Shown here: positions 1 through 6,246 of the stretch, in pieces | Position numbering within the stretch: the stretch's first letter is position 1 | Layout: every line of letters starts with the position of its first letter | Source of the DNA: Acidobacteriota bacterium | GTDB taxonomy: Bacteria > Acidobacteriota > Vicinamibacteria > Fen-336 | Assembly (NCBI GenBank): GCA_011526565.1 | Contig: WYBL01000119.1 | Location: 1 to 42,508, forward strand | Reading direction: 5' to 3' | Length of the DNA stretch: 42,508 nt | The notes under the pieces: generated by a model | What the model was told of the DNA's origin: nothing | Database searches by the model: none | The model's input: only the letters and a program-made list of their open reading frames with translations | Position numbers and translations under genes: made by a program

Positions 1-195
1 CAGCAGCGCCAGCCGCTCGCGGGCCGTGATGCGGAAGTGGAAGCCGCACTTGGCGCACACCGAGTGGTTCTTGAGGACGTCCTTGCGGTAGAGGATCTCC
101 TTGCAGGCGCCGCACTTGATCCACAGGCCCTCGGGCACGCGGCTGGCCTGCTCGCTCGAGGCCAGCGGGGTGTTGTCGCGTCGGAACCAGGCCAC
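1..195 (-). CDS. accD: Acetyl-CoA carboxylase carboxyltransferase beta subunit, N-terminal part (runs off the window)
   Basis: The frame is open from a GTG at 193-195 (complement) to the window edge, giving the first 65 residues. It starts AWFRRDNTPLAS and carries a four-cysteine zinc ribbon at C28-x2-C31-x15-C47-x2-C50, followed by FHFRITARERL. That ribbon and the text around it (WIKCGACKEILYRKDVL) are typical of AccD, which with AccA transfers the carboxyl group from biotin to acetyl-CoA to make malonyl-CoA for fatty acid synthesis in the cytoplasm. The rest of the gene lies outside the window, so the catalytic domain is not seen. The 76-residue gene upstream ends 9 bases before the GTG and may be co-transcribed. 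The identification rests on the zinc ribbon and N-terminal sequence only, but these are distinctive. Confidence 0.9.
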   Translation of the reverse strand, partial: MAWFRRDNTPLASSEQASRVPEGLWIKCGACKEILYRKDVLKNHSVCAKCGFHFRITARERLALL

Positions 196-204
196 GGCGC
201 GAGT

Positions 205-435
205 CTACTCGGCCGCCGCGTCTTCTTCCTTCTCGAGGTCGTTCTCGACGCCGAGGATCTTGCAGGCGCCGCCGTAGATCTGCTTGGCGGCCTCCTTGGC
301 GTTCTGCAGCTCCGCCAGCCGCTCCTTGACCTTGGCCAGCTCCTCCTCGATCTGCTGGTTGAGATCCGCGATCTGCTTGCGGGTCATCTCCATCGTCGTC
401 TGGTAGAACTGGGTCTGCTCCTTCGACAGCGCCAT
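205..435 (-). CDS. Small coiled-coil hypothetical protein (76 aa)
   Basis: A 76-residue protein starts at ATG 433-435, preceded by a GAGGAG ribosome binding site (443-448) at good spacing. A longer open frame continues upstream, but that part is antisense-like text inside the kinase gene, so the short start is preferred. Residues 15-55 are a charged heptad-like helix rich in Glu, Lys, Gln and Leu (QIADLNQQIEEELAKVKERL), and the end is acidic (EKEEDAAAE). The only cysteine is in YGGACKILGV. There is no signal peptide or membrane segment. It lies between the kinase (45 bases upstream) and accD (9 bases downstream) on the same strand. I do not recognise a family; a small oligomeric cytoplasmic protein is all the sequence supports. 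Confidence 0.75.
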   Translation of the reverse strand: MALSKEQTQFYQTTMEMTRKQIADLNQQIEEELAKVKERLAELQNAKEAAKQIYGGACKILGVENDLEKEEDAAAE

Positions 436-479
436 CCTCGATCTCCTCGTCTGGTGGGTTCGCTTCCTGCCGTGCGACT

Positions 480-2366
480 CTACTTGATCCCGAAGTTCTT
501 CAGGAACCGCTGGATCGCCGCCGGGTCGCGGGGCACGGAGGGGGCAGTGCGGTCCTCCTCGCGCGGGCCGGGGTTGCCGGTCGGGTTGGTGTCGATGCCG
601 TGCGACGGCGTGCCGGGGGCAGGCGGCTCGCTCTCGCCGCGCTCCTGCTCGTCGAAGAGCTGGCGCATGAAGCGGGCCAGGTCGGCCGTCGTCACCGGCA
701 CGTTGCGCAGCGTGCGCTCCAGGTCGTGGAGGAACTCCGAGGCGTCCTGGTAGCGGTGCTCGTGGTCGCGCTCGAGCGCCTTCATCGCCACCGCCGCCAG
801 GCTGGGCGGCACCTTGGGGTTCACGTCGCGCAGCGGCGTGATCGGGCTCTTGCGCACCATCTCCAGCACGCTCACGTCCTGCATCTGCGCCCACGGCTTG
901 CGGCCGGTGAGCAGCTCGTAGAAGACGATGCCGAGCGAGAACACGTCGGAGCGGCGGTCGACCGGCTTGCCCCACGCCTGCTCGGGGCTCATGTAGAGCA
1001 GCTTGCCGCGCAGCGCGCCGCGGTCCGTGGTCGAGGCCTTGGCCGCGGCCTTGGCGATCCCGAAGTCGGTCAGCTTCACGTCGCCCTCGAAGCTGATCAG
1101 GATGTTCTGCGGCGAGACGTCGCGGTGGACGATCTCCAGCGGCTGGCCCTTCTCGTCCTTCTTGCGGTGGGCGAACTCGAGCGCCGCCGCGACCCGGGCC
1201 GTGATCAGCATCGCGAGGCCGACCGGGAACGGCGTCTCGCGCTCGCGGGCCCGCTTCTCGATCGTGCGCAGGTCGCGCCCGTGCACGTACTCCATGGCGA
1301 TGAAGTAGCTGCGCTCGAGCTTGCCCAGCTCGAAGATCTGCACGATGTTCGGGTGGGAGAGGCCGGCGACCATCTTGGCCTCGTCCACGAACATCGAGAC
1401 GAACTCCTGGTTGTCCGAGAGGTGGGGCAGGATGCGCTTGATCGCCAGCACCTTCTCGAAGCCCTCGACCCCGGGCCGCTTGGCGAGGAACACCTCGGCC
1501 ATGCCGCCCATCGCGATCTTGCCCAGCAGCACGTAGGGGCCGAACGCGTTGGGGTCGGCGGGCGGCTGCGGCGGGGGTGGCGCGGGGGCGGGCGGTGCAG
1601 CCTTCGGCGCGGCGGACGCTCCCCCGAAGGCGTCGGCCGCGAGCGAGAGCAGGTCGAGGCCGCCGTCGCTCGCAGGTGCCGCCGGGGTGGCGACGCTGAA
1701 CTTGGTCGCCGTGCGCGCCGCCGGCTTCTCCACGCTGCCGAGCACGCCCTGCAGCAGGCGGTCGACCTCGGGGCTCGCGGGCCGCGCGACCTTCGCAGGT
1801 GTCGGCGCAGGTGCGGGCGCGGGCGCGGATGCGGATGCGGATGCTGGCGCAGCCTTGGCCGGAGCCGGAGCCGGAGCCGGAGCGGCGGCCGGTGGCCGCG
1901 GCGGTTCGGGCGCCGCGGCTGGAGGAGCCGGCGCCTCCGCAGCGCCGAAGAGATCGTCGAGCAGGTCCGCTGCGTCGCCAGCCGCCGCCTGCGGACTGGC
2001 TGGCGCCGGCGCTGCGGGAGGCGGAGCGGCCACCCGGGGCGGGGCAGCCGGCGCGGCCACTGCCGCTGGCGCGGGCTCGGGGGGTGTGGTGGCGGGTGCC
2101 GGCGTCGGGTCGTCGAACGCGCTGAGCAGCGCGGCCATCTCCTCGGGCAACGCCTGGTCCGGCGGCCGCTTCGCCTTGCCGGCAGAGCCCGGCTCCGGCA
2201 ACTGCACCTTGATGCGTTCGTGGCGGTGGGCAGGCGGCGCCACCTCGGCCTCGGTCGCCGGCACGTCGACCATGTCGCCGAACAGGTCGGACGCCGTGAC
2301 GAGATCGCCTTCCTCCGGCGCCTGCTTCGGGGGGCCGGGGGGGGCCTTGGGTCGGCCCGTGGTCAT
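480..2366 (-). CDS. Serine/threonine protein kinase with long Pro/Ala-rich N-terminal arm
   Basis: This 628-residue protein has its kinase domain at about residues 276-550. It shows a glycine loop (GKIAMGGMAEVF), the ATP lysine K310 in AIKR, catalytic HRDVSPQN with D416 and N421, DFG at 434-436, and YMSPEQ in the activation segment. The HRDVSPQN form of the loop is common in myxobacterial-type kinases. There is no transmembrane segment, so it is probably cytosolic, unlike typical PknB receptors. Residues 85-275 are a low-complexity Ala/Pro linker broken by short acidic-hydrophobic islands (ASDLFGDMVD, LLDDLFGAAE, LLSLAADAFGG) that may be docking motifs. A short tail (RFLKNFGIK) follows a Pro/Glu-rich stretch. 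No clear Shine-Dalgarno precedes the ATG. Substrates are unknown. Confidence 0.93.
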   Translation of the reverse strand: MTTGRPKAPPGPPKQAPEEGDLVTASDLFGDMVDVPATEAEVAPPAHRHERIKVQLPEPGSAGKAKRPPDQALPEEMAALLSAFDDPTPAPATTPPEPAPAAVAAPAAPPRVAAPPPAAPAPASPQAAAGDAADLLDDLFGAAEAPAPPAAAPEPPRPPAAAPAPAPAPAKAAPASASASAPAPAPAPTPAKVARPASPEVDRLLQGVLGSVEKPAARTATKFSVATPAAPASDGGLDLLSLAADAFGGASAAPKAAPPAPAPPPPQPPADPNAFGPYVLLGKIAMGGMAEVFLAKRPGVEGFEKVLAIKRILPHLSDNQEFVSMFVDEAKMVAGLSHPNIVQIFELGKLERSYFIAMEYVHGRDLRTIEKRARERETPFPVGLAMLITARVAAALEFAHRKKDEKGQPLEIVHRDVSPQNILISFEGDVKLTDFGIAKAAAKASTTDRGALRGKLLYMSPEQAWGKPVDRRSDVFSLGIVFYELLTGRKPWAQMQDVSVLEMVRKSPITPLRDVNPKVPPSLAAVAMKALERDHEHRYQDASEFLHDLERTLRNVPVTTADLARFMRQLFDEQERGESEPPAPGTPSHGIDTNPTGNPGPREEDRTAPSVPRDPAAIQRFLKNFGIK

Positions 2367-2432
2367 TTGAAAAAGCTGCCCGCAGCGTTCCTTGCGTCAG
2401 GGAGACGAAAAGGCGTAAGTGGAGTCCTGACG

Positions 2433-2461
2433 AAGATATAGCGCCCCCCCGCGGGAGTCAA
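2433..2461 (-). promoter_or_regulatory. Candidate sigma-70 promoter for the Ser/Thr kinase
   Basis: Reading the minus strand, TTGACT (2456-2461) is followed after exactly 17 bases by TATCTT (2433-2438). It points at the kinase start at 2366 and would give a leader of about 60 bases. The match is five of six at -35 and four of six at -10, which stands out in such GC-rich DNA. Confidence 0.5.
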
Positions 2462-2469
2462 CGAACGGG

Positions 2470-2475
2470 CATACT
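2470..2475 (+). promoter_or_regulatory. -10-like box CATACT, leaderless arrangement
   Basis: CATACT ends 8 bases before the ATG at 2484, so a transcript starting 6-8 bases downstream would begin at or next to the start codon. No convincing Shine-Dalgarno is present. The same layout recurs before many genes in the window. Confidence 0.4.
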
Positions 2476-2483
2476 CCGGGGTC

Positions 2484-3146
2484 ATGAGTTGCCCGCTGTG
2501 TGCGCGCCGCAAGGGCAAGCGCCACTGTCCCGCGAAAGGCGAGCTGATCTGCGCCGCCTGCTGCGGCAGCAAGCGCCGGGTCGAAGTCGCCTGTCCGGAC
2601 GACTGCCCCTACCTGACCGGGTCCCACGCCGGAGCGTGGGACGGGCGCGAGACCGAGATGCGGCGCGACGCCCGCCGCGTCGGCCCGTTCCTCGAGGCGC
2701 TCGACGAGGAGGAGGAGGCGCCGCTGGTGCTGATGACGATCGCGTCGCTGCCCGCGATCCGCACCCGCGTCCGCGGCCTCGACGACGCCGCCCTGCACCA
2801 GGCGCTCGGCGCGCTCGCGAAGACGGTCGCCACCCGCGAGAAGGGCATCCTCTACGAGCACCCCGTCGAAGACGGGCTGACCCAGGCGGCCGTGCGCGAG
2901 CTGTCGGGGCTCTACGAGGTGAAGGAGGAGGACGGCTCGATCGTGCGCCCGCGCGACGCCAGCCTGCTGCGCGTGCTCGAGGCGCTCCAGAAGGCCGTCG
3001 AGTCGACGCTCCGCGAGGCCTCCGGGCCAAGCGCCTTCCTCGACACGGCCACCCGCCTCGCGGGACGGATGCTGGCCGAGGCTGGCGGGCCGCCGCCGCC
3101 CGCGGCCGAGCCGCCGGCGCCGCGGCTGATCGTGCCTCCCGAGTGA
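2484..3146 (+). CDS. Cys-rich zinc-ribbon-like hypothetical protein
   Basis: A 220-residue cytosolic protein with eight cysteines in its first 41 residues: C3, C6, C15, C23, C26, C27, C37 and C41, in contexts CPLCARRKGKRHC, ICAACCGSKR and CPDDCPYL. This looks like one or two zinc-binding knuckles. The remainder is helical and acidic (LDEEEEAP near residue 73) and ends in a Pro/Ala-rich tail. Similar N-termini occur, to my recollection, in uncharacterised acidobacterial proteins; no function is known to me. It is divergent from the kinase gene and lies just upstream of the metal efflux operon, but with its own start signal and the opposite apparent regulation, so a link to metal handling is only a possibility. 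Confidence 0.8.
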   Translation: MSCPLCARRKGKRHCPAKGELICAACCGSKRRVEVACPDDCPYLTGSHAGAWDGRETEMRRDARRVGPFLEALDEEEEAPLVLMTIASLPAIRTRVRGLDDAALHQALGALAKTVATREKGILYEHPVEDGLTQAAVRELSGLYEVKEEDGSIVRPRDASLLRVLEALQKAVESTLREASGPSAFLDTATRLAGRMLAEAGGPPPPAAEPPAPRLIVPPE

Positions 3147-3162
3147 AAAAGTGCTTCGGTCC

Positions 3163-3192
3163 TTGACAGGGGTCGGTCCCGGAGCGCATCCT
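3163..3192 (+). promoter_or_regulatory. Promoter of the metal efflux operon
   Basis: A perfect TTGACA (3163-3168) is followed after 18 bases by CATCCT (3187-3192), which ends 9 bases before the ATG at 3202. This is the best -35 element in the window. The expected transcription start falls inside the inverted repeat at 3194-3216, so a repressor bound there would block it. Confidence 0.6.
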
Positions 3193-3193
3193 C

Positions 3194-3216
3194 CCTATAC
3201 CATGAGGGGGTATAGG
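3194..3216. promoter_or_regulatory. Inverted repeat, candidate CsoR-type metal operator
   Basis: CCTATACC (3194-3201) and GGTATAGG (3209-3216) form perfect 8-base arms around a 7-base spacer that contains the ATG of the first efflux gene; a run of five G precedes the second TATA. The G/C tract flanked by TATA on both sides resembles operators of CsoR/RcnR-family copper and nickel repressors. No csoR gene lies in the window, so the regulator must be elsewhere. Confidence 0.5.
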
Positions 3217-3588
3217 ACGGCGCGGCGCGCCTCGATCGTGCTCGGCCTGGTGGCCGCGCTGGTCCTGCCGCTGTTCGCCCTCTGCCCGTGCGGCCAGGAG
3301 TGGCTGCCGGCCGCCGAAGGCGCCGCCGGCGCGAACGGCATGGCCGCCGACCACTCGTGCTGCGCCTCGACCCCCGGCTGGCGCGCCGCCGAAGACTGCT
3401 GCCCGCAGATGGACGGCCCGTCGCGGGAGAGCGCGGACGGGGCCGCCCGCCACGCCGGCCCTGAAGCGCCCGCGCTGGCCGCGAGCGTCTCGCTCTCCGA
3501 CGTGCCGCTCGCCGCCGCGTTCGCCGCGGCCCCGGTCCCCGCGCACTCGCCCCCCGCCACGGCACGCCCCGCCGTCCTCCGCCTCTAG
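3202..3588 (+). CDS. Small secreted Cys/His/Met-rich protein, first gene of the metal efflux operon
   Basis: The likely product is 128 residues from the ATG at 3202, giving a basic N-terminus (RGYRTARR) and a hydrophobic signal segment (IVLGLVAALVLPLFAL) followed by CPCGQ. An upstream in-frame ATG at 3151 is less likely because the TTGACA promoter begins after it. The mature part has metal-ligand clusters (CPCG, DHSCC, EDCCPQMDG) and then a long Ala/Pro-rich tail. The residue before the first Cys is Leu, so the lipobox is poor and lipidation is doubtful. Leading the operon and starting inside the inverted-repeat operator, it is probably a periplasmic or exported metal-binding or sensing accessory protein. 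It resembles the small variable proteins often placed ahead of heavy-metal pumps; I cannot name the family. Confidence 0.7.
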   Translation: MRGYRTARRASIVLGLVAALVLPLFALCPCGQEWLPAAEGAAGANGMAADHSCCASTPGWRAAEDCCPQMDGPSRESADGAARHAGPEAPALAASVSLSDVPLAAAFAAAPVPAHSPPATARPAVLRL

Positions 3589-3696
3589 CCCGAACCTCCG
3601 CGCGCCGCACGCCTTCGTGCGCCCGCGTGACTCGTCCGTCCGCCGTCCGGAACGCGGTCCCGCCGCGTCCGGTCCCGAGTCCCTGGAGGTTCTTCG

Positions 3697-4989
3697 ATGC
3701 CGCGCTCCGCACTTCGTCTCGCCGTGCTCGCTTTCGCCCCGGCGCTGTTCGCCCAGGCTCCGCCCGCCGTTCCGGCGCCGGAGTTCGTCGACCCGTTCCC
3801 GCTGCAGGACGACCCGGCGCTGCAGGCGCTGGTCGCCGAGGCCCTCGCGCGGCACCCGCGTCTGGCCCTCGCCGCCGCGGAGCAGCGGGCCGCGGAGCAC
3901 CGCGTGCCGATGGCCGGCGCGCTCGCCGAGCCGCTCGTCGCGCTCGAGACCGAGGGCAGCGGCGGGCCCGGCTGGATCGGCGAAGACATGGACGCGGCGA
4001 TCTCGCTGCGGGTGATGCAGGAGCTGCCGTGGCCGGGCAAGCGGCGGCTGCGCGAGGCGGCCGCGAGGGCCGAAGCCGCGGCCTACGCCTCCCCGGTCGA
4101 ACGCGAGCGGCGCGCGCTCGAGCGCGCGGTGCGGCGGGCCTACACGGACCTGCTGCTGGCCCGCGCCAACCTCGTGCTGCTCGCGGAACAGCAGGGCACG
4201 ATCGCGGACCTCGAGGCGCTGACCCGCTCGCGTTACGCGGTCGGCCTCGCCGAGCAGCCGGACGTGCTGCGGGCCCAGGCCGAAGCCGCCCGCCTCGAGC
4301 AGATGCGGGCCCACGAGCGCGGCAACGAGCGGATGGCGCTGGCGGCGCTCAACGCGCTGCTCGACCGCGAGGCCACCGCCCCGGTCGAGACGGCGGCGAC
4401 GCTGAACGACGTCGCGCGGCGCGAGTGGGCGCTGCCGACCGAGGCGGAGGTCGCCGCGTGGGCCGTGGCGGCGAGCCCGTGGGTCGCGCAGGCGCGGGCC
4501 GAGGAGCAGGTCGCCGCAGCCCGACACGACGTGGCCCGCTCCGAGCGCAAGCCCGACCTCGAGCTGGGCGGGCGCTGGGCGTACCGCGGCTCGCTGCCCG
4601 ACATGTGGGCGCTGGAGGTGGGCGTGCGTCCCACGCTGTGGCGCGGCCGCAAGCAGCAGCGGATGGCGGCCGAAGCGGAGGCGATGCGCCACGTCGCGCA
4701 GGCGCAGACCCGGGCCGTGGCGCTCGCCGTGCGGGCCCGCGCCCAGCGCGCGCTGGCCGAGTACGTCGCGGCCGTCGAGGAGGCGCGCGCGTTCGAGAAG
4801 GGCGTGCTGATCGCCGACCGCCTCGCCGTCGAGTCGACGCTCGCCTCGTACCGCGCGGGCCGCGTGCCGTTCGTCAGCGTGCTCGAGGCCCACACCACCG
4901 ACTTCGAGGACCGCTGGGAGTACCTGGAACTGCTGGCCCACGTGTTGTGGCACTCGGCGGACCTCGCCGAGGCCGGGCTGGAGGAGTAA
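3697..4989 (+). CDS. Outer membrane efflux channel (TolC/CusC/CzcC type)
   Basis: This 430-residue protein has a signal peptide (MPRSALRLAVLAFAPALFAQA) and the two-repeat alpha-helical layout of outer membrane efflux proteins: long Ala/Glu/Arg-rich helices at about 45-215 and 255-425 with short beta segments (ISLRVMQELPWPGKRR near 108; LELGGRWAYRGS; LEVGVRPTLWRGRKQQ). The ELPWPGKR motif is typical of CusC/CzcC-like channels. A GGAGG site lies 7 bases before the ATG. It is followed 3 bases later by the adaptor gene, so the two are surely one operon. The role is the outer membrane exit duct of a tripartite RND pump. The Ala-Gln signal cleavage implies no lipid anchor, unlike E. coli CusC. Confidence 0.9.
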   Translation: MPRSALRLAVLAFAPALFAQAPPAVPAPEFVDPFPLQDDPALQALVAEALARHPRLALAAAEQRAAEHRVPMAGALAEPLVALETEGSGGPGWIGEDMDAAISLRVMQELPWPGKRRLREAAARAEAAAYASPVERERRALERAVRRAYTDLLLARANLVLLAEQQGTIADLEALTRSRYAVGLAEQPDVLRAQAEAARLEQMRAHERGNERMALAALNALLDREATAPVETAATLNDVARREWALPTEAEVAAWAVAASPWVAQARAEEQVAAARHDVARSERKPDLELGGRWAYRGSLPDMWALEVGVRPTLWRGRKQQRMAAEAEAMRHVAQAQTRAVALAVRARAQRALAEYVAAVEEARAFEKGVLIADRLAVESTLASYRAGRVPFVSVLEAHTTDFEDRWEYLELLAHVLWHSADLAEAGLEE

Positions 4990-4992
4990 GTC

Positions 4993-6246
4993 ATGCGCAT
5001 CGCCAAGGTCGTCCTCGTCCTCCTCTCCGCCGGCGTCCTCGTCGGCGCCGGCTACTACGCCGGCACCCGCCACGCGCCCCACGCCGGGGCGGAAGCGAAG
5101 AAGGAGCTCTGGCACTGCCCGATGCACCCTGAGTTCACGTCCGACCGCCAGCAGCCGTGCCCGATCTGCGGCATGGACCTGGTCCTGGTCGACGGCCCCG
5201 GCGACGCGCCGGCCGCGGCCGAAGGCGAGGTCGTCGCCGGCCGCGCGCCGCTCACGCTCTCGGCGGAGAAGCGCCAGGTCCTGGGCGTCGCCAGCGAACC
5301 GGTGCGGCGCGGCAGCGGCGCGCGCACGCTGCGCACCGTCGGCGTCGTCGCGGTCGACGAGCGGCGGCTCCACCACGTGCACACCCGCTTCGAGGGCTAC
5401 GTCGAGCACCTGCACGTCGACTTCACCGGCAAGTTCGTCAAGGAAGGCGAGCCGCTGCTCTCCATCTACAGCCCCGATCTGGTCGCGACCCAGCAGGAGT
5501 ACCTGCTGGCGCTGAAGGCACAGCGCGAGATGGAGCGCAGGGGCGCGCCGGAGACGGCGGCTGCGGGTCGCGGCCTGCTCGAGGCCGCGCGGCAGCGGCT
5601 GCTCTTGTGGGACATCCCCGAGGCGGAGCTGGCGCGGCTCAAGGTCTCGGGGGCGCCGCAGCGCACGCTGGAACTGCGCTCGCGGACCTCGGGCTACGTC
5701 GTCGCCAAGAACGTCGATCACGGCCAGCGGGTGATGCCGCAGGACACGCTGTTCGAGATCGCCGACCTGTCGCGGCTGTGGGTGCTGGCCGACGTCTACG
5801 AGCACGACCTGCCGAACGTGAAGCTCGGCCAGCCCGGCGAGATCACGGTGCCGAGCCTGGCCGGCCGCACCTTCCGCGGCACGGTCACCTACGTGGCGCC
5901 CACCGTCGAAGAGAAGACCCGCACGGTCAAGGTCCGGCTCGAGGTTCAGAACGTCGGCGCCGTGCTCAAGCCGGACATGTACGTCGACGTGACGCTGAAG
6001 ACCGGCGGCGCCCCCGGCCTGGTGGTGCCGTTCGCGGCCGTGATCGACGCCGGCGAGCGCCGGCTCGTGTTCCTCGACCGTGGCGAGGGCCGCTACGAGC
6101 CGCGCGAGGTGCGGCTCGGCGCCCGCGTCGAAGGCGGCTACGAGGTGCTCGCGGGGCTCGACGAGGGCGACCGCGTCGTCACCGCGGCCAACTTCCTGAT
6201 CGACTCCGAGTCGAGCCTCGAGGCCGCCCTGCGCGGAATGAAGTGA
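4993..6246 (+). CDS. RND efflux periplasmic adaptor (CusB-like) with N-terminal heavy-metal-binding module
   Basis: A 417-residue membrane-fusion protein with a single N-terminal membrane anchor or signal (IAKVVLVLLSAGVLVGAGYYAG). Residues 40-66 are a heavy-metal-binding module, HCPMHPEF then CPICGMDLV, giving ligands C42, H45, C56, C59 and M61. The usual adaptor order follows: barrel-sandwich hybrid (GYVEHLHVDFTGKFVKEGE), helical hairpin (QEYLLALKAQREMERR), second lipoyl half (YVVAKNVDHGQRVMPQDTLF), beta-barrel (LGQPGEITVPSLAGRTFRG) and membrane-proximal domain (VVPFAAVIDAGERR). It overlaps the pump gene by one base (TGATG), indicating translational coupling. The module suggests Cu/Ag or similar soft metal cargo passed to the pump. 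Confidence 0.92.
   Translation: MRIAKVVLVLLSAGVLVGAGYYAGTRHAPHAGAEAKKELWHCPMHPEFTSDRQQPCPICGMDLVLVDGPGDAPAAAEGEVVAGRAPLTLSAEKRQVLGVASEPVRRGSGARTLRTVGVVAVDERRLHHVHTRFEGYVEHLHVDFTGKFVKEGEPLLSIYSPDLVATQQEYLLALKAQREMERRGAPETAAAGRGLLEAARQRLLLWDIPEAELARLKVSGAPQRTLELRSRTSGYVVAKNVDHGQRVMPQDTLFEIADLSRLWVLADVYEHDLPNVKLGQPGEITVPSLAGRTFRGTVTYVAPTVEEKTRTVKVRLEVQNVGAVLKPDMYVDVTLKTGGAPGLVVPFAAVIDAGERRLVFLDRGEGRYEPREVRLGARVEGGYEVLAGLDEGDRVVTAANFLIDSESSLEAALRGMK

Noticed and set aside
1801..1885. Short GC-rich hexamer repeats, considered as a repeat array or CRISPR-like element
   Set aside because: They code the Ala/Pro and Ala/Ser arm of the kinase in frame and have no spacer structure.
3151..3201. Upstream ATG for the first efflux gene
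   Set aside because: It precedes the TTGACA promoter and would place the signal peptide far from the N-terminus.
2482..5805. Very long minus-strand open frame (over 1100 codons) opposite the efflux genes
   Set aside because: Arg/Ala/Gly/His-rich text without domains, antisense to clearly coding genes; a by-product of high GC third positions.
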